DNA of 64,000 nt from Rosellinia necatrix (Eukaryota; Ascomycota; Sordariomycetes; Xylariales; Xylariaceae): the NCBI GenBank assembly GCA_021209875.1, contig JAGYVD010000005.1, forward strand, positions 3,014,001 to 3,078,000, read 5' to 3'. Positions within the stretch are counted from its first letter, which is position 1. The number at the start of each line of letters is the position of its first letter. Position numbers and translations under genes: made by a program. Under the pieces are notes generated by a model. The model was not told the origin of the DNA and ran no database searches. It was given only the letters and a program-made list of their open reading frames with translations. Of this stretch, positions 20,841 through 32,967 are shown one piece after another.

Positions 20841-23800
20841 GGCAGCCGTGCGATCGATCACACAGGGCCTCCGGGGTAGGTCACACCTCTTGACACCCTT
20901 TCACCAGAAAGGGCTTTTCGCTGAGACCGGGTTGGCCGTCTGTCGTCGGCCGCCGGTTGTTGTCAATCAGGCAGGCGGCGTAGGGGGTTGGTTGGCTGCG
21001 GTTGTTGCGTTGCCCAAGGTCTTGTTGTGGTTGTTCTACATCCGCATCGGTGGCAACCGAATTGCACTTTTTTTTTTCCCTTTCTTGCTAGCTTGCTTGC
21101 TTGCTTGCTGGCTGGCTGACTGGCTGGCGGGCTGGGTCGGCTCACTCGCTCTCCCTCTCTCTCTCTCTCTTTCTTGTCTCTTCTCTCTCTCTCTCTCTCG
21201 CTCTCTCACACACACTCTCTCGCTCTCGCTCTCAAACACGCTGGCTCTGTTGCTCTGCTTCTCTCTCGTGTCTGCAATGCGGACCCCCGGATTCTCCCAA
21301 TTGGCCAAACCCTGTGTCGGATAGTGTGTTGCGAGGTTTGTCTACCAAGGGTAGATCGATGCTGGGGGATTAATTTTTTATTCGAGTTCTCGAGTTCCGC
21401 GTTGTTACGAGAGGGAAAAAAATGTGGCGTCCACTTCCAGGCCCCGCGCTAACAAAAAGGCGGCCGTTAATTACCTAGGACAGGTTCCAGGTAGGTACAC
21501 TAGGTATAGGTAAGGTGCTACAGGCGCCAGGTAGGCAATCTACCGCTAGGTAGGTAGGTAGGTTGGCAGGCAGGTTAATCTGTCCGTCCAGGTACCTCGC
21601 AGCAAGTACAGACAGGCGGCTGAGATGTCAGGAAGGTACGAGGATCAGGGCGGTATCCCGCGTTGTGACTAGGTACCGACGGCGCTCCACGATACCTACC
21701 GGAATGGGTAGGTAATTGGAACAGGTACCGTAGCAGTTGTCGATCTCTCCGTGGTCTGGGCGGTTTCTGGGCAGTGTTACGCTGTGGCTGGTGAACGGAC
21801 CGATGGTGGACCGGGAAAAACAGTGGATACCCAAGGTATCAGTGCCCTGTCGGATCCGCCCGGCTCCCTTAGGTATTGGCCTGGGCGGTGGCCTAGGGAT
21901 TGCTTCTTGCAGAGCCTTACCGGGTGCTCCTCAGGGGCCCCGGTGAGTCGAGACAGGGAGCGGCACCCCTGCGCAGATGCACTAGGTTACCCATCTGACA
22001 CCGAGAATAAGGGGTGATTGCATGCCCCAGGAGGAAGCACTAACCATACCGAATAAATCTCCACTAGTCAATCGCAGGTTATTAGCAGTTATTTTGTTTT
22101 AGGTGCTTAGGTATAATTCAGGCACCTACAGACAAGACAAGACAATGACACAATGACAGGAGAACCTTGAAAGTTACCTACATCCCTATAACTAACTTTA
22201 CCTAGGTAGGTAATTACATTATGCTGCCTACACGACACGACACTACAGTACCGTAATTACATACCTACCCTAGGTAGTGCCTGCTTACATACCTACTCCA
22301 GTCTACCCATCAAATCAAACCAAGCTTAGGTAGGTAATTACTGACCTAGGTAGGTTAGGCACCCAGATAGGTACTTACTAATCCAAGGGCACAAACAGAC
22401 AGATTCAATGCACCTACCTACCTAGTGTACATGATGAGCACCAAGATATCTGCCACAGCAAGCTACCTGATCGATAGAGATGGTATCAATCATGGAATGT
22501 TAATAAATAGTTATGATATGATGTGCCGTTTACACGGGCCACGATCATGAAATAGCCAATGCCCACATGATCTTAGATATTGTTATTGTCCACTTTACAC
22601 GAGCAAACAAGGCACGTCCTCCTTATAAGTTCATCCCTTACAAGGGGAGTCCAAATTGTGACCTCCGAAACAGAACCGGGGTCCGCCTTGCATAGGTGCT
22701 AAGGTACGTAAGAACACAAGAGGTAAGTAACACCGTAACATCACCAACTCGGTTGTTGTTGATTCAGATCCGAAATCGGGTCCATTAGATACTATTTACC
22801 TACATAACACATAACACATAACCTACATAATCCATAATCCAAAACCTTACTTCATACAAGTATGTATATATATATATATACATACACATAACTACATACA
22901 TACACACATAAACAAGAAACATTCCGCCTCTTCACCTATCCATCTCCCCATCTCCCCATCTATTCATCTATTCATCTACCCATCTAACCAGCTAACGTAA
23001 GGAACCTTGGCTGTAGTGTAATTGGCATTTGCCCACGTCGTTGGTACCCAACCTGTGTGGTAGGCATTTGTAGCGTTCTGACTTATTCAGACTTACTATC
23101 CATTCGGCGAGACCGTCTCGATCATCTCGACCGTATATTACTATATTAGTATACATCCGCGTCTGTCAGGAATAGTCAGAAATGAAACTTGGCGCGAACC
23201 CATCCCTCCCCCGTGATCGAACCGGGGCTGCGGGTGTGGTGTAGTGTATTCAAGTTAACCAAAAGAAGTGTGCCGAGAGATGCAACGGCGTTAGCCAAGC
23301 ATGTCCAATCTACACTAAAGCAATGCGCCGATAGACCAAGCCTCCCCTGACTGACTGAAGTGGTGGTGAGTGAGATGACCGAATCCTTATCAGGTGTCTC
23401 AAATGTTTTTTTTTCCTTTTTCTTTTTCTTTTTTCTTTTCTTTTTCCTTTTTTTTTTTTTTTTTTTTTGCCCTTATCGTTCGTGTTCCATGATCTCCATA
23501 ATAGTTCCAAGGTTATGCTTATGTCTGGCATACAACAAACGTCTCCTCCTATCTAGATACCTAAATACAGGGAACGGTTTGTGGCTTGCCCTTGATTCGC
23601 TACCTAGGTAGGTACCTAGTTCCAAGGTTATGTTGAGTACCTACCTACCTACTACTATGTATCACAGCGACGAACCATTATCAAGTCCCCTAAGTGTTCA
23701 CATGTGGCATGGCCATGACTTAGAGTTAAGACATAATAAGAAGCTTAAACACCACCACGCACATAAGCCATCCACTAAGGGCAAATTATTTCTCCTACCT

Positions 23801-24039
23801 GGGTAATACCACAGCCTCTATATTCTATTCCCTGGCTTGAAACAATAAATAGGATCGATTATGCTTGCATGCTCAAGCTCCTTCCCATTGCCCAGACGGA
23901 GCAGGACCATGTTCAAACCCCCTTGCATACCATGCAAATCTCTATCTCTTGTCACTCACACTTTCCTCCAAACCTTCTATCAAATCTAGCTAGAGACCTC
24001 TCATGAACCCCCCCATCCTCAACCTCGGCTGCTCAACCC
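20841..24039. other. Long intergenic region rich in CT tracts and TAGGTAGG palindromes
   Basis: The first part, 20900-21250, is CT- and GCTT-rich and is the likely leader and promoter of the CXC gene. From 21470 to 22440 and again at 23600-23660, many copies of taggtagg/cctaccta occur, several as palindromes such as acctaggtaggt. At 22800-22990 there are small repeats (cataacacataac, atctccccatct) and a short tatata run, and at 23405-23470 a TTTTC-type pyrimidine tract. No coding sequence was recognised. Confidence 0.6.
21470..22440. repeat. Dispersed TAGGTAGG/CCTACCTA palindromic repeat region
   Basis: At least fifteen short matches to cctacctaggtagg or its halves lie in about 1 kb, on both strands. 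The pattern recurs at 23600-23660, 29700 and 49315-49330. Such motifs are common in intergenic DNA of some Sordariomycetes. They are not arranged as a regular tandem array. Confidence 0.65.
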
Positions 24040-25700
24040 CCACTCTCTTGAACGGGACCAGCGCCCGCCGCCGCCCCCCGCAGCAGCGCGGACAAGATAG
24101 CGATCCGTGTCGCGGAGGGCGGCCCTGCGGTCGCGCTTCGGCGCGCCAGCTCATGACGTAGCAGCAGGGCGGGAAGATGGCGGTGCCGTCGGCGGCGGCG
24201 GCGATGTGGACGGCGATGCTGGCCCCGGTACCGCCGCCTCCGCCGGAGGGCTCGGGGGTCGAGGCCGAAGGTGATCTGGCGGAAGAGGCGCAGACGACGT
24301 GGTGCATGGGGCCCAGGCGCGATAGCAGGGCCGGGGGGGGGGGACAACTCGAGCGTTGTGGAAGGCGGCGGCGGCGGCGTCGGCGTTGGTGAGGACCCAG
24401 AAGATGAGCCACAGCGCCATCTACGGACGGCCGGCCCAGCGCCACCGCCGTGGTCCTCGCTCGCCAGCCCTAGCCCCGGACGTGAGCGACACCAGTGAGT
24501 ATGCCGCCGAGATGCACGCGTACAGCCCCAGTGTCGCCGACCACCGCCAGAACCGCAGTGGCGGGTGGCCCTGCGGCTGGACGCATTTCTGTTCTGTTCC
24601 CGGGGAGGGTGGTTAGCGGGCACATTACGTACATTCACCTCTTCGTAGCCATCGACGCTATCGTCGTCTGCACGACTATACGGAGCGAAAGGGGGGATGG
24701 GGTCTATTGAAGCCGAGGCGAGTTGTGAAGCAGGAAGAAGGGGCTTACATCTATGTATAGGTAAGAAGAACGAGAACGAGAAGAAGGAGACGATGATTAG
24801 GTATATTAACCCGATCGTCACCGTAGGGGTAGCGGTCAGGGGCTCGAACGGCCGGAGGTCAATTGTCACTACAACAACGCTCGAGTGTTAGTCCATTGCC
24901 GTCTGGCAACGTAATCCGCAAACATTTATGAAAGGGGCAGGATCACTATATAACTCCGCCCCCAAGAGAGGCTTTGGTTATATAGCGGCTGAGAGGGGAC
25001 CAAAACGGCACCAAGGACTACTTATAAGGTAGGACGCGGGGGTTTACCGCCGGCGCCGGCGCCCTCGCCATGACCGCCCGCGAGAACGACGCGTTGGCCA
25101 GGAGCATGCGGCCCCAGGTGCCCCCGAACTGGGACAGGAACCGGGCGGTGGGTCGCTGCGGCTCCGGCCAGATGTAGTTGTACGCTGTGGTCTCCTGGCG
25201 CGCCGTCTGGATGATGTAATGGACGGCCCCCCGCGGGGTGGTCGTACGAGGCGTTCCCGGCCAGGAACGGCGTCGACCAGCAGCGCCGTCGCGCGTTCGG
25301 GTTGACGACCACCGCCGCCCAGGCGGCCCCAGCGATGGACCGCCCGCTGCACCTCCATCGGGTCGTGGTCGTGCTCTGCCGGCGGGGACGACGCGGTAGC
25401 CCAGGGTCCGCCGCGACCGCGACGACTGTATCGTCCGCGCCCACCTCTGTCATCGCCGGCCCCATGGCCGCCGTGACGTTGTCGTAGGGCGGCCGTCGGC
25501 TGTCGAAGTCGACGACGTGTATCCCCAGAACACTCAAGTTCTTCTCTACATTGTAAAAAAAACCCCAGTATAACGACAACATGGAGAGTACGAAAACTAT
25601 AAGAATGACGACTTGTATTTTTGTGTCAACGATGGAACCTGCATTAGATCGTGTCGTGGACAGAACACTTTTACTTTTCCGAACCCAGAGCGTAAAGACA
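24040..25700 (-). pseudogene. Frameshifted relic of an SNG1/DUF3533-type membrane protein
   Basis: Minus-strand fragments match, in order, what I remember of the SNG1 (nitrosoguanidine-resistance, DUF3533) family, but they lie in changing frames. The first hydrophobic segment and MLSLYWGFFYN...HVVDFDS are near 25610-25480. WAAVVVNPNA is near 25310. NASYD and then AVHYIIQTARQETTAYNY...WPEPQRPTARFLSQF lie in the next frame (about 25255-25120). LRPFEPLTATPTVTIGLIYLI follows near 24860-24780. GHPPLRFWRW with YACISAAYSLVSLT is near 24575-24485. MALWLIFWVLTNADAAAAAF comes next (24420), and finally FPPCCYVMSWRAE (about 24175). At least four frame changes occur between 25500 and 25230 alone, and introns do not explain them. 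The family's members are plasma-membrane proteins linked to drug resistance. This copy should be dead, unless the sequence has many indel errors. Confidence 0.65.
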
Positions 25701-27202
25701 TGTTTTCGTACTTTCCGCAGGGCAGGATCCTAGGATCCAACACCCGGATGAGGCTGGTCATGCCCGCGCTCGCTGAGTATCCGACCGTAGTCCTGTAACT
25801 GATATCCGCTCACCGAGTCATGGTCGTGTGGGTTGAAGATATTCCAGTCCGCCGCGTCGGCCCGGCTCGGTTGGCTATAACTGCTTGGATAGCTCGGCTG
25901 CCCCCGGGATGTGCTTGACCTCTCGGATCCCTCCGCTCGACCCGCGATGAGGAAACGGGAGATGTCGGAGAACACATCACCTCAATCTCGCATGTCAATT
26001 GTCTCACCACCATAGGTCCCGTTCGGGACATTTGCTGTGACAGCTTCGCTTCTTCGGCATTTGAACGATCACATACAGCAGCGATAATAATAGGGGAAAA
26101 CATCCGATCTCCAAGCGGTAGTGAGTGCCACTGACCCGGGTCGATTGAGACATCAATCTCCTCTAAAACCTACGAGAACGTGAAAATCAGCTAGTCAAGA
26201 AAAAGGTAGGGAGACGATCAGACTACGGTCTCTAAAAATCTACGTTGGTATTATTAATACCTTGAAAGGCCTTGTATATGGAAGGGAACAGATGTTGATA
26301 AGGAAACCTCTAAAAATCGTCGCCATCTTGCTGTAGGGGCCACGGGCGCTATTAACATTCGGTTCAATTTTTGTTAACGTCGGGGTGATGCAACACGGTA
26401 AAAGGTTAGACATTTATCGAGGTTCTCTGGATAGCATAGGATAAAGGGGGCGGCTTTAGCTAACTGGCGTGAATGCTGAAGCCAATATTGCAAAGCCAAA
26501 GTATCTCAAAACTACATGACGCCTTCTCATACGCACGAATGGCTATTAGGTAAAGGTCATCCATATCCATTCAAAGGTTGGCAACTGAGGCAAACTGGTG
26601 GTATTGTCAACCCCCTAAACCCGCCCAGCAATGATGGTAGGATAGGGAAGAGATGCTGGCAAGGGCGTAACTCCAATAAAAAACCGGAACAAATAGTCAC
26701 CTCTCCTGCGCATGATTTACTGTCTTTTATAAGATGCGAAGTGGGCAATGAATGGATAATTAAGTTGGCTAGTCACTAAATGAAGAACTATATGTAGCGA
26801 CCAGAAGACGATATGGTTAGAGCACAAAAGAGATCTGTTCTTGATTCCCCGAAGCGTACGGCCGGCTACCAAATCCAACAGGATAATAAGACCATGCCTC
26901 TGAATATACAATGTAACGAAGTTCCCCTAATAACTGGCCGTACTTATGCTATCAAGATGTGCGGCCAGCCTTTTTAATACAGGCAATTCTTATGTCCTAA
27001 GAAACGATCCCTGCCCCGAAGACCATTCACTTACGCCCACTGCCACCAATACTATACCGTCGTTGTGCTATATGCAAAAGCGCCACAATGTATAAACCGT
27101 TTTAACATTGGTAATACCTTTCCTTCCCTGAACGCCGAACAACCAACTTGAGCCGCTAGTATAAACGATGTAATTTGAACATAGACATGTTGACAGAGCA
27201 GC
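25701..27202. other. Intergenic region, no gene recognised
   Basis: Moderately AT-rich DNA with only short unrelated frames. The right end is the 3' flank of the bZIP gene. Confidence 0.5.
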
Positions 27203-28991
27203 CTACAAGTCGACATCTAGTCGTTCTAGTCCGGAAATGACGGTCTTCAGACTCGCCGCCAGACGTTCCACACGCCTTAAAGCCATGCTGGCTGCTTGGT
27301 CCTCTTCCGATGAGTCGACTAGCTCATACCTCGCAAAAGCCTTCTCGGACTCGATACCGCCAAAAATATCAACAGCCGAGAAACCATCGGTGTCGAGCTC
27401 AAGGGGACGTGGCGACAAAATACAAGTATCATCGTCGAAGATATCACCATCGAGGTTCGACACCGTTTTCTCGGCGTGGACAGACTCTGTGTCCACCTCA
27501 GGAGTTTGCGGTTTCTCCATTATGGAGGGGATGGGTGCCTCAAGAGTCGGGGCATATACCTTATCGCTGTCGGAGACTGGGGATTCGCCAACAAAGTTAG
27601 ACGACTTGCCCATGAGAGCGTCGGTGTCAATTTGGGGAAGCTCTGGCGTTTCGACGACAGCGAAGACTTGGGGTTGGTACGAAAACCCCTCGTGGTTCAG
27701 GTTGAGCATTGAGAAGTCCATTCTAGATTCTGGTATCATGGCCATACCAATCTGTTGCTGTTGTCCCATGTTCAGCGCATGATATGGGTTGGGGTCCTTC
27801 GGTATTTGAGCCGATTCGGTCTGTGCTTGCTCAATTTGACCCTGTTCTTGGGCTAGAGAATTCGGATTGGAACTGAGATTGTCCAAGAAAGATGAAAAGC
27901 AAGGCGACGCTAGGAGCATCTTGGAAAGGTCGGTCAAGCGCCTATTCTCATCGATAAGAGCACGATTTTGGGCGCGCAGGTCATTGTTCTCCGTCACTTT
28001 GGTAGCAATCTCATTCTCGAGCTGGCCAATATACTCTGTATGAACAGTTAGCACGCACTATGTCAAGCATAGTATGCATCAGGTTATCCTTACCCTTTCT
28101 TCGAGAACGGAATGCACGAGCAGAGACCTTGTTTCGGAGCTGGCGTCGTTCCTTGCTGCTCAGCTTCTTGCCCTCTTCACTGGCAAGTAGGCGCTCATCC
28201 TCATCCATCTCATCCTCTTCCTTCTTAGGACGGGGAATTTGGAGCAGAGGCGAGTTATCCTCCGGCTCGGACGTGCTTGCTTGCGTCCTCATCGCGTTTA
28301 GCAGTTGGGCGATCTTCTGTTCCACAATCGGGTTCGGGGTTGACTGCTTCTGGCGGGACTGCTTGCTTTGCTGTTGTCGGCGTTGTTGGTTTTGCCGCTG
28401 GGCAATCTCCTGCTGCTGTTGCATGTGCTGTGCTTGGGCCTTGGCCGCCATGGCAGCGCGGTGTTGATGCACGCCAGGATACATCCTGTTCACTCCGGCA
28501 GCGTTGTTTGCGACAGGGGGAGGCGATAGATTGGCGGTGTGGGAGCTAATGGTAGGCGTCGTAGGGAAGTAGAATGGCTCGGCTGGAGAGTTGAAGTCCA
28601 GGTCCATGTTCGGCGTTGCCATCGGATCATGAGGGGAAGTGGCGTTGAAATCGAACAACTCCTCGCCCGGGTTGATGTACCCTATATTATAACCACCAAC
28701 ATGGCTACTGCTGTCATTCATGGCGAGGGTGTTGGCCAGTGCGCCGGGCACGAAGGGTGTCTGCTGCTTGTACTGGTCGTACTGATGGCTTGGGCCGGTC
28801 AACATCTGGTTAGGAGGTAGAGTGGTGGGTGTTGAGATGGCAGGCGTGGGCCGGGTGAATTGCATCTTGGTTGTGATCGCGGGCGACAGCGACGGCGAAC
28901 TGTATGGCATCCCATCGTACTCCGACAAGTCTATGAGATCGAGGCCGTCGCCGGCTGGTGACGAACCCGTGGACTGGCTTGAACCGGACAT
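27203..28991 (-). CDS. bZIP transcription factor
   Basis: Exons 28094..28991 and 27203..28035 give 576 aa. The basic region, NKVSARAFRSRRKEY, starts at Asn287 and has the required N-x7-R (Asn287, Arg295). The intron falls right after Lys299. The leucine zipper follows with heptad positions L305, K312, L319, L326 and L333. Before the basic region come Gln-rich tracts (around QAQHMQQQQ and QQRRQQQ) and an acidic KKEEDEMDEDE stretch. The N-terminal 200 residues are Ser/Pro-rich. The C-terminal 240 residues are acidic and probably activate transcription. It should act as a dimer on DNA in the nucleus. I cannot assign it to a named regulator. The 5' flank is long. Confidence 0.9.
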
Positions 28992-31900
28992 GATGATGAT
29001 GCCTATCTATCTCGCTCGCGCGTTGGGAGGGTAGCGGGGGGAGACAACAGATGCCGTTATCGATCTCGATCCGTCGCCAACAGTGTTTGCCTAAGAGGGG
29101 TTATTAATTGCTGTTTCCCTTTACAGTTGCCGCTGTTATAGTTGTTGGTATTGACGATATTTGATGGCAATGGTGATGGCGATGGTGATGGTGATGGTAA
29201 TGGCAAGGTTAGTTCACGTCTAGTGAGATGTAGATGGCTGGTGAAGGGAAGAGATGCTGGGAATGAGGAGCTAGAAATGGGGAGTATGCGCAGATCCGTC
29301 GGGGACATGAGCGTTAAGAACCGTGTCCAACACCATCCGACACACTGCAGCAGGTGCGGGTGGGCAAAGCTGGGGCTGCTAGGACCTTCTGTGTGGCTTG
29401 GCGCACTCGGCACTCCGCTCGGGTCTTGGGTGCTTGGGCTCATGGAGCATGTTGCCAGGGATTGGCAGGTAGGACGTACCTCGAAGGGGGGGGGAGGACG
29501 CGTCAGCTTCTTTGATGGAGGGCCATGGGTGTGATGGGGCCGACCAAGGCAAGGTGGGGGGGCGTCTGCTTTCCGTGTACACATGTACTCCTCTGTATAG
29601 AGGTACCCACCCCGCCAGCTGCGACTGTCCACCTTGCCTTATATTTGCCCCGGTTACCCTATATCTCCCTCCACCGTTATGCCGTCGTACCTGGGTACCG
29701 GGTAAACAGTATCTTAGTACCTATATGAGATGTTATATCCATTGTCGGTGGGAATCCTCGATCGAGACAAGTCGGGGACGGGCATACATAGTAGATGACG
29801 AAGCCAGCTTCCTCTTCAAGCCTTACTATCCAATAAGCACCTCTTCCCCTCTACTATAATGGGAAATATTCCTCGAGTTGCCTTGTACGCAGCAGTAGGA
29901 CGAGGGCGGTGTAAGTGATGGCGATGGGTGCTCAACGTCGACAGCAACAACAATCCAGATACACCACAACCACAATGACTACCAGGATGGCGATGGCACG
30001 GATGAGACGTGTGTGAATAATACGGCTTAGCTACCTAATTAGGAGCCATGATCCTTACATACAAACCCAAATGAGAACCCGGGAAACAACTTCCTCACAA
30101 GACCTGGCCATTTCCGAGCTGCTCAAGGTTCATCGTATTCTATGCTGGCAAAATGTATATCAGAACCCATAATTAAGCCAGGTTATGCGTGAAAGATGGA
30201 GATCATATTGATACCACTGCACATTTATCTAGCTATGCTGCCCATCTAGCACTAGTGTAGGTCAACGTTTCTGCGCTTGACTAGTTGTACCTGGACGGTC
30301 GTGAGCTTACTTCCGCAATAGTTACTAGATGAATATTATCTAAGGACGTATTGCTTGTTCGGTCTGACATTCAAGCTTTTACAGCTTTGGGTCTTGGTTC
30401 TATTCACGCTCTGGGTTTCTCTCACATTTTGGTCTCCTGGCTAATCATATGTGTACCTAGGTATTCAAGTGCATGCTTGTATGCATATGTAGGAAGCACG
30501 CAGCCAAGTAGTGGAAGCATATATCCTTCTACCGAGATGTACCTGACTACTTTACGCACAACTCAGATCAGGTACGGACCCATCGGCATCACGGCACTAC
30601 CATTACCGTCACGGTCCCTGCGAACATTCCGACTACCTACAACTTTATTAGCAGGTCATCCGTTATCCTACAATGTACTCGCTGTATCATGTAGTACAAC
30701 ACTACATAAGCTGTGGCACCCAACAGCTGTGATACTAACAAATGTCTCGCGCCATGATTGGCTGTTAAATGGCAGCCTGGCAAAAGAACTGGGGCCAGCG
30801 ACAGCTTAGAATAGATTCTGGCACTTAGCTAGTTTTATACTAGAACCCAACGCAAAGAACTCGCGGTCCTCGGTCGGTAGACATGCATACATAACTGCGT
30901 ATTGCACCAATGCTACCTAGTAATCCAGCACTAAGCAGCAGCGCCTTCCTAGTGCTCAGTAGCCATCAAGCTATCACTACCTATGCACTTAACCATGGAT
31001 GCCTAAGGTACCTCTAATGTCAAGCCAACCGGATCTGCTGGACTATGCTCGCATTTTGTGATCCTTCAATGAAAACACAGCCACCACGGCTTACCCCACG
31101 AGACAGCTTGGAGGCTCGAACACAGACGGACATATGTATACTCCCGGCTATAGGTTTTACCGCTCCCGTGGCGCATATAATTGGGCCGAGCTCAGCGGGA
31201 GCACTATGGTAGGTGGTTGTTTGTCCGGTGACCTCGGACTAACTACCTAAAGCTATCGCATTTATTTATGTAAAGTTAGTTATGCATGAGCCGTCCGCTC
31301 TTACCACGGCTCATTCATGTTTTCGCTCCAGGAGACCTGTATCAAGGAGCAGATGTTACTTAAACAGAGCTGACATGGAAGCATCCCTTAACACCCGGCG
31401 TAATGTTTAATTATTGCAAGGAGAGAGGGCGATCGCGCCCACCCAGGCGAGGCGACATTCCTACTTTCTACAATGTCATCCTTCCCCGCCGGCGGTAGCA
31501 GAGGGATGGATACAGGCAACCGACTACACTACATGAATTCAAACCGCTCATCCCCGGTGGTCATGACTAGCCAGATGAACCTGCAAGGCCAGATGAACCA
31601 ACCAGGTCATATTGATCTTAGTCTAGCTGTTGGCTAGGTAGCCAGGGCTAGCCAGCGACAGCCAAAACAATGTGGTTAATTTCTCCGGACTCATGAGCAA
31701 AAACAGCTGGGAATCGTAAAAGTCCGGAGTTACGGAACGTTGGCCATATACAGATAGTATCCGTTTACTTGTAACAGGCCAGTGGGTAGTCTCATTTTCG
31801 ATAGCTTGATGAAAGCCCTTTATGCAAACTTCCTCAAATCAGCAATTAGCTCCGCAATCACCGGATAATGCCGTCGCCTTCCAGGTGAGACATCATGTAT

Positions 31901-32904
31901 TTGTATGGATTCAAGTTGTGGCTAAGTGTGGCTGTAGTGGCGTCACCACCGCTTGAGTAAATCATTCCCGTTTATGAGATAGGTATCTATCTAATTACCT
32001 ATTGAACTGCCGTCCCGCTCTAGAAATATCCGGCCTACATCGCATAACTTACCGTAATATCGTGTCCCATCCTAGTGTATAGTTTGAAATCAACGACACC
32101 TTGAAAGGCATACATCACCAAAGAATACTCTACATAGTACAAATCTGTTGGCATCCATGAGTATTTGCATAGATTTCGGAAGGAAAACGTGGATGTTCTA
32201 TCGGTGGAGCCGATGGTTCTAAGAGGTGTGCTTCGTAGACGGTCATACGCTAGTTACTAGTGCATGCCATAACTACCGTGACGTATATTGCGGCTTATGC
32301 AACTTACCAGTAGCTTACCAGTAGCTTGTCCAGAAGCGGGTCGTACGCAAGATCGGGTCTAGATGAAATATGAAATTCCCATTACAGACCCATTAGTTAG
32401 TTATGCTCTGAGGTGCAACATTGACAGATACACTAACTACTAAATTTGTCGATCTGTGCTCCCTTCTCTCCCGCCAACGAGGGTCATCAACCACAACGGT
32501 TCTGGAGTTGGGACGGAAACATGGTGGAGGCCAAGATGGCGATCGGCGGACGACATGCCATGCCATGCCATGTGTCCGGGCGCGGATTGGTGTGACTTCT
32601 AGTGCGACTGGCAGTCAGAACTACGACATCCTATGCAGTGAGTAGCACGGCCTGTGGCCCAACGGCGACGGGAGAAGAGGCGGTCACCCATATCGCCATC
32701 CTCCCGCCACCTTCCCGGAGACTGGGAAATGGCCTGTAGAGAACATGCGGTTCCCAACCGTCATGGGCGCCGAGAACTATAGCACACACGTGTTCCCACT
32801 ATATCTCCCTCCTCGAGTCCTTGTGGTGCACTATGCAGTGTACAGGGCAGATAGTTACATGGTGGCATCCTTCCTCCCGTCGGTCTTGATCGAGCCAGCA
32901 TCTT

Positions 32905-32967
32905 GACCAAGCCGACCAAACCGACCAAACCGACCAAACCGACCAGACCGACCAGACCGACCAAACC
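32905..32967. repeat. 9-bp minisatellite, seven units (gaccaaacc)
   Basis: Seven head-to-tail 9-bp units, gaccaaacc with variants gaccagacc and gaccaagcc. The minus strand reads as repeated Val-Gly-Leu in an open frame, most likely by chance. Related bits (cgaccaggcc) recur near 33368-33390. Confidence 0.9.

Noticed and set aside
20061..20879. 272-codon plus-strand open frame across the CXC gene
   Set aside because: It is antisense to the Ala/Gln/Ser-rich exon, with glycine- and arginine-rich nonsense and no domain.
23190..23260. tRNA-like B box (ggttcgatc) on the minus strand
   Set aside because: The T-stem has a mismatch and no matching A box, anticodon arm or acceptor stem could be drawn.
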